Notes: a model not told the origin generated them from the sequence alone. A stretch of DNA of 64,000 bases from Bemisia tabaci (GCF_918797505.1 NC_092800.1:32292263-32356262); one strand, 5' to 3'; positions 1 through 10,912 are shown, counted from the first letter of the stretch. A program made the numbers and translations.

Positions 1-116
1 AGCAATCGTTATCTTCTGTCATCAAATGAAGGTGATACTCTCCAAGGCGCTCCGAGCAACTATTCCGCCACAGAAGTATTGCACAGTATCAGACGAAATT
101 GAAGGCGCACTAACGT

Positions 117-430
117 GTGCGAATTGACTGGTATCGTTTACCACCGCACAGAATCCTACAAATCTTGCGATGTGCGGTTGCTATCTGTTCGATTTTTGTG
201 GAACTTGGTCCCAATAGATATTTTTTGATGGAGAACACGAATTTGAACTCAAATTTTCAAAACTCGAAAATCAAGTATGGCGGACGTGGCTTAAATGCTA
301 TCTCGGCTTCAGATCGATCGATTTTTATGAAATTTGGTACTGAGGGGTATTTTCTAACGATAAACTCAAATCTTCAGTTACATTTTCAAAATTCCGACAT
401 CCAAGATGGCGGACGTGGTCTAAAATGCTA
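117..430. repeat. Two diverged tandem units with a GGCGGACGTGG motif
   Basis: Two adjacent units of roughly 115-120 bp (about 190-310 and 315-430) share an opening of the type GAACTTGGTCC / AAATTTGGTAC, a central A-rich part with CTCAAATTTTCA, and end with ATGGCGGACGTGG followed by a TAAATGCTATC-like tail. The 116-codon open frame across them is a consequence of the repeat and is not a gene. Confidence 0.5.
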
Positions 431-639
431 TCCTCGTGCCTTCGGAATTATCCAAACCTGTAATTGAGATATCTATTATTTTTCTTTTCAGCTTCAAAAT
501 CAATGTACTCCAAGCTAATTTGGACCTCAATATGAGCGTGCTCTTCAATTTGTTTGTGTTAAAACTGATTATTGCATGTAATTATTTTTTATTCGCGTTA
601 GAGGATGAAGAATGTAAAAAACCTAAGACAAATGAAGAA

Positions 640-1195
640 TGATGAGGAAACAGTGAAGAAAGGAGTGAAAAATAAGGAAAAGGTAGAAAAAGGAAGAGAA
701 ACAGATGGGGAAGAAACCCTAATGATGCAGAATGATCGAAATGCAAAGGGAGAGCAGGATGAAAAATGCGAAGAAGAACGATGAAAAAGAAAAAAAAGAA
801 GACAAAAAGAACAATCACCCAAGAATTGGAAAGTGATAAAAAAGAAAAAATAATTAGAAAAAGGAGGAGAAATGGATGGGGAAGAAACTGGAATGATAGA
901 ACGATCGAAAAGCAGGAGAGGAAAAATGAAAAGGGAAAGCAGGATGAAAAATGCACAGAAAAATGATGGAAAAGAAAAACAAGAAGACAAAAAGAACAAT
1001 CACCCAAGAATTTGAAAGGGGTAAAAAAGAAAAAAATAAATTAGACAAAAGAAGAGAAATAGATGAGGAAGAAACCGGAATGATAGAACGATCGAAAAGC
1101 AGGAGAGGAAAAATGAAAAGGGAAATCAGGATGAAAAATGCAAAGAAGAACGATAAAAAAGAAAACAAAAAGAACAATCACCCAAGAATTGGATT
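640..1195. repeat. Purine-rich tandem repeat, period about 170-190 bp
   Basis: Three units, recognisable by GATGGGGAAGAAAC-type starts near 704, 875 and 1062, each contain AATGATAGAACGATCG, a CAGGATGAAAAATGC segment and AACAATCACCCAAGAATT. The plus strand is almost entirely A and G, so several long overlapping open frames on both strands are compositional artefacts. Confidence 0.75.
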
Positions 1196-1199
1196 TTCG

Positions 1200-1760
1200 A
1201 AGCAGCGCAGCGGGCGACAACGTGGGTAGTGTCACCGGGCCAGCGGATCCTTTTCTAAACAAAGAGATTACTCGCCGGCAGAAAGGTGAATAAGAAGATT
1301 ACGGAAGATGATAATCAAGCTTGACCTGAAAGCGGCGGCTTAGTACTTTTTGCCCGGCTGGAACTGGATCAAAAGCGGGGGCGGGGGGGGGGGGGCTCCC
1401 CGCATCCGCGCCCTTTTTTATGCACCCGGAATTTATTTCGTCCGGGGACACAGGAGGAGTGGCGGTTCATTTGGGTCCCGGTTCCGCTAATCAGCGGTCG
1501 TCGGAAAGTTTTTTGGCAAGTTCCGGGAGAAGTTCCGGCCGCCTCAAAGGCGTAACTTGTTGTTTCGGCGCGGACGACCGGGATCATTAGCCGCCCTGCA
1601 TTTCCAGACAAAAGGGCGACGCGCAGATTTCCCGCGTTTCCCCCGCGACGGATTCCGCGCCCGCCCGCCCGCGCGACTCTGATTAAAGGGGCTTCTGTTC
1701 GGACGGATGCGGGATTTTTGTTCGCGGCGTGTCGAAGCTGCCAAAACTGAAGAACGAAAA
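1200..1760. other. GC- and CpG-rich island, no gene recognised
   Basis: About 560 bp of CpG-rich sequence with a G run near 1382-1394 stands out from the AT-rich surroundings. It has open frames on the minus strand (to 173 codons), but they resemble no family I recognise and their composition follows the GC content. It may be a regulatory island, 5' UTR material or an old insertion. Confidence 0.4.
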
Positions 1761-1802
1761 TGAGTCGGGGGGTCAATGCGTTGTTTTCCGGACGGAGGAG
1801 CG

Positions 1803-2276
1803 TAACTGCATTCCAGGGTTGCAAAATTGACGAAAAAAATTCAATTTTCGCATGAATGTGAAAAAATATATATATTTGATTTTTATACATTATTAACAGG
1901 TGTGATTATTTCTTATATTATCATAATTTTAATAATTTATGAAAAACGTTGATTCTGTAATTCAATGAAATCTCTTTAGGTTTAAAATATCAGTAAATTA
2001 CAGTTTTTTCTAATTTCCAAAATTACTATTTTATTTTAATTTATCCCTGCAATTTTCGTCGAACGATTTTTTGATTTTTGTATTTTATCAGGAGAAAATA
2101 AGGAGCAATTTTCAACTACAGACTCATAAACTCATATTTTTTTGTACATGAAAATTGATCCAAATTTTCTCCTGATACCATAAAAAAATCAGCAAATCTT
2201 TCAACGAAAATTGCAGGGAGACATTTATGCGAAAATTGAATCGTTTGAGTCAATTTTGCAAATGAGAATGCAGTTA
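1803..2276. repeat. Fold-back element with two nested inverted repeats
   Basis: Outer arms (about 1803-1857 and 2222-2276) carry TAACTGCATT and AATGCAGTTA ends with inverted AATTTTCGCAT / ATGCGAAAATT blocks. Inner arms (about 2044-2105 and 2160-2219) start CCCTGCAATTTTCG and end CGAAAATTGCAGGG. The whole could fold into one long imperfect hairpin. A related single arm is seen near 62560-62610. Confidence 0.6.
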
Positions 2277-2566
2277 TGTTCCTGCAATTTTTTCGTGTGT
2301 CAGTTTTTCTAAAATTCGTACGTCAATGAAAGCTTTTCCACTATTCTAATGATTTAAAGATTCAAATACACACGCCATTCAAGCGGTAGAAGAAAAGCTT
2401 GCCGGTCTCTAGAACAGATTCCCAGATTTTCCGCGGAGTTTCTCTGATATTTTTCATTCCCGGTTTTTCCCGGTCATAGACACCAGGAATTTCAAAAAAA
2501 TTATAGGCCTAAATATCCAATCAATCGAGGATTAGGTTAGGTACAAAAATAATCGTCAGTACTTAC

Positions 2567-2726
2567 ATTTGACGCGGAGGTTGAGGGACTGACTGGCGGT
2601 TTCGCCCTGCTCGTTGCTAGCCAAACACGTGTAGGAGCCACCGTGTTTCCGGTTGACGCCTTGCAGGACGAGCGAGTGCGTGCTCAGTATCACGCCTGAC
2701 GAGACGTTCTGCCAAATCTGCGCGCC
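2567..2726 (-). CDS. Internal exon of the same sidestep-type Ig gene (second half of the Ig domain)
   Basis: On the minus strand a pyrimidine-containing tract and GTGCAG acceptor (2732-2727) precede 160 bp of open frame, and GTAAGT follows at 2566-2561. The peptide runs GAQIWQNVSSG, then SLVLQGV, then GGSYTCLASNEQGE, and ends LNLRVK. This is the D to G strand half of an Ig domain with the second disulphide cysteine in the YTC motif. It starts in phase 0 and ends in phase 1, the usual phase at Ig domain boundaries. Joined to the exon at 10913-11043 it gives one complete Ig domain across an intron of about 8.2 kb filled with MITEs and fold-backs. The following exon is not visible down to position 1, so the gene continues off the left edge. 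The join is inferred from phase and domain completeness, not from a transcript. Confidence 0.87.
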
Positions 2727-2789
2727 CTGCACAATCACCATAAAAAAGCATCGTTGAGATCAACTGACTTCGTACATTAGAGTGGCCGT

Positions 2790-3180
2790 CAGTCTAGCTC
2801 TGCCGTGTCACCAAAAGAGCTCGCAGTAACGACCATTCTTAAAAAGGAATTAAACACCGATTGAATCGATTATTTTCCAAATCACGAAAGCGCCGAAATT
2901 GCGAGTGCGAGAAGAGTGCGCTTTTTTGACAATCTTTGAATTCCAAAAAATGTATGTTCTTTTAGATTGATATTATGAAATCAGACATGATTGATTATAT
3001 ACCGGAAAAAAACTAAGAATATTAAACCCCTTAACCACCAAAATAAAAATTAGCGCTTACGTGATTTGGAAAATAATCTGTTCAATTTGAGATTGGATAA
3101 GCCGAATTTATTTCCGTTCTTCAAACAAAAATCGATTACAGTATAAAGTAGTCTCTCTATGTCTCTCATTGCGCAATGCG
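2790..3180. other. Intronic AT-rich DNA, nothing recognised
   Basis: This lies upstream (in gene orientation) of the Ig exon at 2567-2726. I saw no splice-flanked open frame, RNA gene or repeat shared with other parts of the window. Confidence 0.4.
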
Positions 3181-3185
3181 TGAAA

Positions 3186-3478
3186 TATGCCTTATATATG
3201 CCGTAATTTTATGTTTTGTGCCTTTACTGTGCTGCAGCGTGTGTGTGAGCAACCAAACGCTCAATACTGGATGCATTTCACTGATCGATGTACAAATGGG
3301 TTAAAACCAAAAGTTGCGTGTTTCTTGGATTTTTTCTTTCATTCATTTTTGTATAGTTCCTTTCAACACAACTACAGCGCATTGAGATTAATATCGACGC
3401 CAGATGAAGTGGAAATGTGTATTCCGCTGATTGATGCAAAGAAAGGTAGCAACTATGGAATACACTTGCACTACCACG
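3186..3478. repeat. Dispersed repeat, copy 1 of 2
   Basis: Shares a run of blocks with 40222-40436: ACTGTGCTGCAGCGTG, CAACCAAACGCTCAA, ACAAATGGG(T/C)TAAAACC, and an ATTGA...AATATCGA(C/T)GCC end. The 99-codon frame here is not conserved in the other copy. Confidence 0.6.
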
Positions 3479-3927
3479 TTCGATAACGCCAATGGCGTAA
3501 TCGTCGCGTTCATATCTCTGTTAATATTGGATGTAAAAACTTAATGTGATCGGATATTACTGTTGTTATACTAATCTATGAGCTTAAACCACCAAAACAC
3601 GATTTTGGGACTAGCCCAACTGACTCATTCAACGTTTAAACTCTGTAAATAGTTCCTTGTAAGCGAAAAAGAAGAGACCAATTAACCAGTAAGACAATTG
3701 AGACATCATGACCGTGGCAAAAAAAAGATATCATTAACGTGCCCAACTCACAAATTCCGGTCACACGCAGGAACTATATCGCCCATCGGAGATAAAGGTT
3801 TCCTTCACCCAGCTCCTTTCGCAAAAGTTAATTTCTCACCCTAAACGAGGGTCCGGCAAAAATCGCAAACGTCAGACGGGAGTATTCGAGGGGAACACCT
3901 GGCCATCAAATAGGAGTTGAAAAGGAG

Positions 3928-4475
3928 GCGGTTATTAGGTGTAAGATAAAGGTCGGCAAACAGCTCGTTTTCGGGGCGGCGCACAAAGGATCGAGTCAAA
4001 GGACAGGTCGGATATGAAATTTTTGACTGAAACTGCGAATTTTGACGTTTCTTTTGTCTCATTTTAAATTTCAAGGGGTTGTTTTAGAAGGAAATTTTAC
4101 GAGAACACCAATGGAGCCACTTTTATAACCTCAAAGTTTTGTATAAACGGCGTTATAAGCGTTTAAAGTTTCCAAATTTTGTCCGACCTCTGCGGTTATT
4201 AGGAGGCGGTTATTAGGTGTAAGATAAAGGTCGGCAAACACCGGATCGAGTCAATTAGAGAGGCCGGACATGAAATTTTTGACTAAAACTGCAAATTTTG
4301 ATGTTTATCTCGTCACATTTTGAATTTCAAGGGGTGGTTTTAGAAGGAAATTTTGCGAGAAAACCAACAAAACCACTTTTAAAAACACAAAATTTTGTAT
4401 GAACGGAGTTATAAGTGTTTAAAGTTTCCAAATTTTGTCCGACCTCCCGCATTGACTCGATCCAGTGTGCGGTGG
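3928..4475. mobile_element. MITE family A, two copies in a 274-bp tandem duplication
   Basis: The stretch 3928-4201 is repeated as 4202-4475, beginning each time with GGAGGCGGTTATTAGG. Each unit contains one family A element (about 3981-4192 and 4242-4470). Its inverted ends are of the type GGATCGAGTCAAT...GAGGTCGGACA and TGTCCGACCTC...ATTGACTCGATCC, and its internal part carries AAACTGC(G/A)AATTTTGA and CGGAGTTATAAG. Other copies lie at 7587-7797, 42526-42759 and 57041-57277. It is too short to code for a transposase. Confidence 0.75.
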
Positions 4476-4479
4476 TGAG

Positions 4480-4800
4480 GCGGCGAGGCGGTGACGATAC
4501 GCACCGTTCGACGGGATTAAAGGCGGAGATTAGTTTTTGTCTCTTTAAGCCGGCGACAAGATAGCGGGAGGCTGGGAGAGGCCCTCGTAAAAATCCTCGA
4601 GAATCGAGTCCGGGCCGCGGGCGGTCATCCCTGGGGATATTCGCCCCATGTTACGGCTATTGCACGCAAGGACCCGGCCACCAATCACGCGCAGCCCGTT
4701 GCCAAACCTACTCGTGCGTGGGAATGCGGGCACTCGCAACGCATCTGCTGGTTCGTTAGTGGACGCGATAGTCGAAGAGATAGACAGAAAAGTGAAGGGA
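4480..4800. other. GC-rich unique stretch, no gene recognised
   Basis: Moderately GC-rich sequence between a MITE pair and a fold-back. Short frames on both strands match nothing I recognise. Confidence 0.35.
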
Positions 4801-4852
4801 AAATTGAGTGATCCTATTGGTTGTAACTGGTGGTACTTATAAACTTTCTCTT

Positions 4853-5079
4853 CACGGGAAAAAAACCAAATTGGATCTAGAGTCCAGACTCTTGAAAACA
4901 TTGACAAGAAAAAATACTCTTGATTCAATCAGATTTTTGCTTAAATCAAAAGGCAATCCGCTCAAATTAAGAGGCTTGGTTCTTGATTTAAGCAAAAATC
5001 CGATTGAATCAAGAGTATTTTTTCTTGTCGATGTTCTTAAAAACCTGGAATCTAGATCCGGTGTGTTTTTTTTCCAGTG
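4853..5079. mobile_element. MITE family E, fold-back, copy 1
   Basis: Ends are CACGGGAAAAAAACC and its inverted counterpart ...TTTTTTTTCCAGTG. Long inner arms contain AATACTCTTGATTCAATC and its reverse complement, and the element nearly closes into a single hairpin of about 227 bp. The second copy (46311-46536) is 226 bp and more regular at its ends. Confidence 0.7.
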
Positions 5080-5355
5080 TTCAGTGCGTGTTTTGTTCAG
5101 TGGTTTAATGAACCCATATGATTCAACTAGCTGCAGTTCGATTCTGTCAAACTATCGAACGAAATCTGGAAACTTAAAAAGGCTTTATTTTCGGACATAT
5201 GAAACAAAAAAGTTCTAAAGTGGTTCCATCGGTTTTTTTGTAAAATTTCCTTTCAGGAACAAGCCTTGAAACAGAATTTGTGACGAAACAAACATTAAAA
5301 TTTGAAATTTTAGTCAAAAATTTCTTTTTCGACCTCTTCTATCAGCTTGCCTTAC

Positions 5356-5520
5356 TGTGTGGCGTGGCGTGCTTTGCGATATATCGATTGATCTGCCATT
5401 TAAACCCATGGAAAAGGATCGATAAACAGGGTGTTCGCAACGAACACCTTAATAATAGATTCTCTACCATAGCTTCAAATGGGAAAATATCGATAACCGA
5501 TCATCCACGCTTCACCACTG
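5356..5520. mobile_element. hAT-like MITE (family F), decayed copy
   Basis: Contains the family's GTGGCGTGGCGTGCTTTGCG start, CGATAAACAGGGTGTTCGC core and a ...CACCACTG end. The ends are worn and no 8-bp target duplication is visible here, unlike copies at 18636-18800 and 58367-58529. Confidence 0.6.
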
Positions 5521-5543
5521 TCAGATTCGTGTAAAGCCCTGTG

Positions 5544-5748
5544 TCCACTCGTCAAAATGGCGTCAAAATGGAAGCTCAAAGTGAATCGATAAATACGATC
5601 AGTTCGCGATTGTTGATCAAAAAAGGGTCGCGCCACTCTATTTTGATTTGCAACACTCATCAATCGTATCAAGTCCCGACTTTGATCCACTTATCGTTGA
5701 AATCGATTCACTTTGAGCTTTCATTTTGACGCCATTTTGACGAGTGGA
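5544..5748. mobile_element. Fold-back MITE with 45-bp inverted ends
   Basis: TCCACTCGTCAAAATGGCG at the left is matched by the inverse at the right. The inversion continues through CTCAAAGTGAATCGAT. The middle holds a further partial inversion around GATCAAAA. There is no coding capacity. Confidence 0.7.
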
Positions 5749-5759
5749 GATAGCGCTTT

Positions 5760-6180
5760 TGAGCCCGTAACTTTTTTTTGCCTCGCGTGGGTGTAAATCC
5801 CTATCGAACCTTGACCCCTTCCGATTTTTCTGCGTCTTGGGCGCGATCCGGCACCGTCGAGGAGTGGCGGTGAAATTGGTGAAAATACTCCCCTGCGGGA
5901 GACATTAAAAGGGAACTTGGAAGCCCCCGTTAAAGACTCGAAAGGCGCGTTGTAAATATTCCCGGGCAACATAAACCACACCCAACGACCGATCCAGGAT
6001 CCGAGAGCGGCCCCGAATCCACCGGAGCCTGGACAATTTAACGAAGCCCATTCATCAATCATCACTCCGGTGGCCTTCAGAACCCCCACCCCCGCGCTGC
6101 GCCACGGGCAACAACAGTCGTAATTAAACAATCATCACTCCGACTCCGACGAAATCTCGAATTTCAGGACCGAGGAGTTA
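5760..6180. other. GC-rich unique stretch, no gene recognised
   Basis: A minus-strand frame of 136 codons crosses this interval, but the peptide has no family features I can name and lacks splice-site flanks of note. Treated as non-coding intron sequence. Confidence 0.35.
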
Positions 6181-6300
6181 ATGGGCAGGCTCTAAGATTG
6201 GGTTGAGACCTGGCCGTGAAAGTGGCCGGTGAAAGTGATAAAATTTGAACAGTTTTTTTACAAGGAACAGTGGTGGACACGAAGAAAAAAGTGGTAGGAG

Positions 6301-6443
6301 TTGTTGGATGATAGAGGCATTTCCAATTACTTGTGCTAGTACCCCAATTAATTGTGGTAGTGCTCCAATAAAATAGGTTGCTATGAACCCAAATGCTGCG
6401 GTACTACCACAATTAATTGGAAATGGCCGTATCATCCAACAAA
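6301..6443. repeat. Inverted repeat (imperfect hairpin)
   Basis: TTGTTGGATGATA...ATTTCCAATTA at the left returns inverted as TAATTGG AAATGGCCGTATCATCCAACAA on the right, with ACCACAATTAATTG blocks inside. Possibly a small decayed MITE. Confidence 0.55.
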
Positions 6444-6449
6444 TTGGGG

Positions 6450-7330
6450 TAGTACCAACATTTTAGGGGATAAACCCTAAAAATTTTTCCCCATAGAAAT
6501 TGTTCAACGAAGCGGTCCGACAATTTCACCGACTTTTCTTTGCGCTGCCGATAAAATTTAGTGAAATTTTCAAACATATTCAACAAACAATTTTTCTGTA
6601 AAAAAATAAAATGGCGGCGGACATTTTGAAATGGCGCATGGCACTTGTGATGCTTTGGCCGGAAGGTGACAATGTCTCAAAAACGAGGTCATTTATGTTC
6701 CACTTTTACCAAGGTATGATTTGCAGATACGTACTTTTTTATTCGGCCTTGAGTGTATTTCCCGATCGATGAATTTATTATGCATCGAAAATTTTCCTCA
6801 AACCAAAGTATGAGAATATTCAATTCACTCAATACAAGGTGACAAAACTTTAAATCCTGGCCCGAGAGTTGGAAGACTCGCTCATTAAGGCTCGGAGCGA
6901 AACTTGCTTGGCCCCGGAGTCAAAGCCAAGTTTCGGCCATGAAAGTACGGAGTAAGCTTCGTAAAACGTTCAAGGACTAATTTCGAGGAGAAAGGCGAGG
7001 GCCGCGGGGGATGAAAAAATCGCGAATGCTGGTCATAAAATAGATTAAAATTTGCATTAAGTCCCACTTAATCTTCGACCTGAGGCCCTGTCGGCCGTGG
7101 TCGGGGCTTTAATTCTATTATGTCGGTGTCTCCTTAAGACTGCGCCGGGCACCTTAATTGATGTAATAGCGCGGCGTTTATAATCTCCCGGGATCGGTGA
7201 GACAAAGGGATGGCCCTCGGCTCGAGATTGAGACCCCTGTTGGGAGTGTTGGGCTTTCAAGGAGCCTTTTCCGCCGTTTATCTGGCCGTCTCGCGGGTGT
7301 TGTCCTCCTCGATTCAATGCAAACATCAAT
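6450..7330. other. Intronic DNA with a GC-rich half, no gene recognised
   Basis: 6450-6860 is AT-rich without recognised content. 6860-7330 is GC-rich and CpG-rich with short frames on both strands and no recognised product. It lies in the large intron of the Ig gene. Confidence 0.35.
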
Positions 7331-7586
7331 TTTTTCCCCGGCGACGCACAGTGGATTGAGTCAAGAGAAGAGCACGGAAAAGATGAAATTGCTGATTTAG
7401 GTAACAATTTTGTAGTTTAAAAAAAGTGTTCATCATGTTTCAATTTAGAGTTTACAATATAAAGAAGTGCTAATTTAACCACCTCCGTAGTTCAATTAGC
7501 TTTCCTTCATTGTAAAATGTACATTTGAAACGGGTCGGACATATTTTTAACAGTTTAATTGTTAAAGCAGCAATCCATTTTTTCCG

Positions 7587-7797
7587 TGAGGTCGGACAAA
7601 ATTTGGAAACTATAAAAGCTTATAACTTCTTTTATACAAAACTTTGAGGTTAAAAACCTTGTTTCTTTTGGTTTTCTTGTGAAATTGTCTTCTAAAAACA
7701 CCCTTAAAATTTAAAATGAGACGAAATAAACGTCAAATTTGCAGTTTTATTCAAAAAGTTCATGTCCGACCTCTCGGGTTGATTCGATCCACCGTGC
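7587..7797. mobile_element. MITE family A, copy with one end lost
   Basis: Inverted orientation relative to the copies near 4 kb. The right end ATTCGATCCACCGTGC and adjoining GTCCGACCTC are intact. The left end stops at GAGGTCGGACA, so the terminal 20 bp or so are missing. Confidence 0.65.
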
Positions 7798-7799
7798 GA

Positions 7800-9110
7800 C
7801 GCTTTTATGCCAGGAGGGATTGTGTTCAAATTAATAAATTGAATCAAAGGAAACTTCAAGGCATTCAAATAAGAAATTGGAAGGATAAACGACCAATTTC
7901 GTATTCCGGGGAACCGACCTTCTGAAACTTCAAATTATAACGAATAATATATGTGTAAAAAATTTACATTTTTTTAAACAAAATTTTAAACAAGATTTAA
8001 AACCATTTTTGTATTTTTGGCCACTGTAAATTATTTTTTATTCAATTTTTTAATTTCAACTTAAATGTAGTTTCGTACATTTTCAAGTCTAACCTTCAGT
8101 CAATTCTAGAGGCATTTTGTGGACCACTTTGTGAGGCACAGCATTGCAGGTGCCAAAAAAGGAAAATTACAAGAATTTTTATGAACCAACGGGTCTGTTT
8201 TGACTCGGTTGGTAAAGCTAGGATTGGAGTTAATTTTTGGATTTTCATGGCTTTGATTACCCCGTAAAATAAAGTGGACCTAGCGCTGTTCTGCCACTCT
8301 ACCACTTACAGTATTCGGCCCACATTTTCAGTATTTTTCTTTCGCAAAAAGAAAACTGTGTTTTCAAGAGTCAGTTTACACAATTTCTACAATATTCGGC
8401 AATATACGTCCTCAAGGTCATTATATAATATCGAACTGTTGGTTCAAATGTAAACAACCACAGAACCCTGTTCCTGATTCGCGCCCTTTGCGCCATGGTG
8501 GTAAAATGCGTCCAGGTGTTTCTTACAATCAAAATTGCTCGTGCTTGATTAGTCTTTAGAGTATGGACAGATGTGAAACTCCCAAAATTCATCAGACCTT
8601 CACCGATGCTTCTGCGAATAAAGTTAGGGCCCAGAAATGCAGCCGACCTATGAATTTCAATTATCCAGAACGATTTACTAATACTATTGTTACGAACCGT
8701 TGTTTATAAAGCACGTATTTGACTCAGTTTTTGCATAAATTTACTCATTTTTGCGGAAAAACGCTCATTTTTGTACATTCTTGGCCATCTTGGTTAGAAT
8801 TGGAATTTTCAGACTTTGCAGACTGGCAGTGAAATTGTGTGTGTTAGAAGTTGGTTAGAAGGATAGCTGCACTTTTGGGCCTTAAGACCTCCATGAAGCG
8901 ATCTGTCCATACTCTCGCTATACAGGTACTCTAATAGATTTATGACCGATCAATGACTAAATTTTAATAAATAAACACAATTAACTCATATAGAATTCTT
9001 ACAAAAGGTTTTATTAGTTTGTTTCGGTTTGAACCAAGAGTTGGATATAATATCGAATGACGTAGCCACTAAATCAGTCTATTGGGTGGCCGATTTTGTC
9101 GATAACTACC
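7800..9110. other. AT-rich intronic stretch, nothing recognised
   Basis: No splice-flanked coding frame, RNA gene or repeat shared with the rest of the window was found. The frames at 8096-8305 and 8371-8592 on the minus strand have no recognisable features. Confidence 0.35.
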
Positions 9111-9480
9111 CACATTTGGAGCCACGTTTTGGCAGCCGAGCGGATGAGCGCGACACGCGAAGGCGCCGCTCGACGAGATTAATTCGACTGGAGGGATGAG
9201 CTCGGCTGCTCCATTGCGTCATGTCACCCGGGGAGCGGAGTGTTCTAACACGGGATGAAATGGAGCATCGACTCATCCGATTATTTCGCCAGGCGGCGCC
9301 GGGCCCCGTGCGTGCTTACACTCATTACGCAGTCATAAACTCCTGATCCGGCACCAAGAAGCCTACCTAACAGTCATCCGCTTATTCGGCCTATGTCTGA
9401 CTCCGCCGAGTTAACTGCCGAATCGGTGATTAACTCACGAGAGCTCCGTTTTCACGCCGATGCGACGACCTGTGGAGGTT
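9110..9480. other. CpG-rich island in the Ig-gene intron
   Basis: Dense CpG (for example GCGACACGCGAAGGCGCC) over about 370 bp, with many stops in all frames. It is non-coding by eye. Its sharp contrast with the AT-rich flanks makes it a candidate regulatory or conserved non-coding element. Confidence 0.35.
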
Positions 9481-9499
9481 TGTGTGGGAACTTGAGTTG

Positions 9500-9573
9500 G
9501 ACGTATTTATGCTACAAGAAACTATGTTCATAGAGTTTGTGTGTGACATAGTTCTTTTTAGCATAAATACGTT
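9500..9573. repeat. 75-bp hairpin element, copy 1
   Basis: ACGTATTTATGCTACAAGAAACTATGT at the left is nearly inverted at the right as ACATAGTTCTTTTTAGCATAAATACGT. Related hairpins are at 11126-11203, 44417-44493 and 49712-49793. Confidence 0.7.
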
Positions 9574-9689
9574 TAGTTATGCCACAATTCAGGGCGTGCG
9601 TAAGGAGTTTTATGGGTTTCACTGCCCCTTACCCATTTTTTTGGTGAGGACTTGTAAAAAATAAGGCCGTTGTAAACTTCAGCTGGAAC

Positions 9690-10001
9690 TAGAGTCCCTT
9701 TATACTTAGAGTCAAGACAACACCCCCTCATGGAGTCACAAACGGGAATGAAGATTACAGAAATTGAACGTTTTTTGTAATCTTTGATCGGACCATTCCC
9801 AAATTCCTTTCTCCGTTTCTTTTCTCATTCCGTTTGTTCTTTGCCGAACCCGTAATTTCCTGGTCCATTCCACATTATAATCTTTGCAATCGGTGAAAAT
9901 GTAATCTTTATTCCCGTTTGTGACACTGTGAAGGCCTAAAATACGGGAACCAACCAGAAATGGATTCACATTGTCTTGACTCTCAGTATAAAGGGACTCT
10001 A
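9690..10001. mobile_element. 312-bp MITE with perfect 8-bp target duplication
   Basis: Starts TAGAGTCCCTTTATACT and ends with the inverse, with GAGTCAAGACAA / TTGTCTTGACTC continuing the arms. The flanks are GCTGGAAC on both sides (9682-9689 and 10002-10009), an exact 8-bp direct repeat. An 8-bp duplication suggests mobilisation by a hAT-type or P-type transposase. The 91-codon minus-strand frame inside is not a gene. Confidence 0.85.
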
Positions 10002-10009
10002 GCTGGAAC

Positions 10010-10630
10010 AAGAAGAGGAGTTATTTTTAATAGAAAATGGCTCAACAATTACGATGAGCGCATTAGAGAAGTCTGAAATACACTCCTGACTTCACTATCC
10101 CCGTAAGTAATATGCGTTTTTTTTTATAAAGCCTCCCGCATCATTAACAATACTACGTAATAAATGAACATTTCTAAAGAGGAGTCGTTCCATCCAACCC
10201 TCGCACACTAGGATGCTACGCAATATTGTACCGCAATGCTAATGGCTTGTATGATTTGATTACACTATAAAAGTCTACTTCAAACGGTCGATCCTTTAGC
10301 GTAAGGCCATATCTTCATTTTCACGCGAGCTCTGACTTCCATAAAACTCCATACTCTCCGCGGGTAACGTTAACATAGAGACACACTCTTACGTCAGAGG
10401 AGGGGCGAACTGACCCATTTTAAATTCGGAGATGCATTTCTATAGTACGCTTAATAAACCATTCAAAATTACGTCTTACTTTTTGTCTTCAAATCCTCTG
10501 ATACAGATAGACATACATGGATACACCCATTCATTCATTCCCGTTAAACATCACCCAAAAATTTAGCAGGACACCATCATAATTTATGAGAATAAAGTCA
10601 TGAAGAATTTTTGAGAATTTCTATATATAT
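10010..10630. other. AT-rich intronic stretch, nothing recognised
   Basis: Lies between two MITEs in the Ig-gene intron. No open frame of note and no repeat shared with other parts of the window. Confidence 0.35.
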
Positions 10631-10640
10631 TTAAGACATA

Positions 10641-10895
10641 TTGACGGTGAAACTACCAAACCACGTATCTCGGTTTGCGACGTCGCAGACTTCCTGTCAT
10701 ACTTGATTTTTTAAATGAAAAACTACTTAACATCCAGTCTTGAAAATGTCTGTGATTTTTCCTCTTTATGCGGTGAAAATTCCGCGAAAATTTCAAGGAA
10801 TGATATTGATTTGGTCTACTTCAAAAAAATAAAATGTGAGCGTAGATTTTTAAACACCGCAAACGAGATACGTGGTTTGGTAGTTTCATCGTCGA
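10641..10895. mobile_element. MITE family B inserted next to an Ig-exon splice donor
   Basis: Inverted ends of about 43 bp: TTGACGGTGAAACTACC at the left and GTAGTTTCATCGTCGA at the right, followed inward by ACGTATCTCG. It is flanked by TA on each side (10639-10640, 10896-10897), the Tc1/mariner-type target. The interior includes CAGACTTCCTGTCATACTT. The right edge is 15 nt from the exon boundary at 10913. Full copies are at 43344-43599 and 59951-60194, with partial ones at 27845-27965, 46053-46541 and 56340-56410. Confidence 0.85.
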
Positions 10896-10912
10896 TATAT
10901 GAGAATACTTAC

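Noticed and set aside
598..1262. Long overlapping frames on both strands (up to 141 codons)
   Set aside because: They arise from an A/G-rich tandem repeat; the products are Lys/Glu or Phe/Ser-rich low-complexity strings.
1369..1890. 173-codon minus-strand frame in the CpG island
   Set aside because: The composition follows GC content, another frame is open on the same strand, and no domain or splice context is seen.
4808..5218. 136-codon frame and the similar frames at 46247-46673
   Set aside because: They are readings through family E fold-back arms, so the shared peptide only reflects the repeat.
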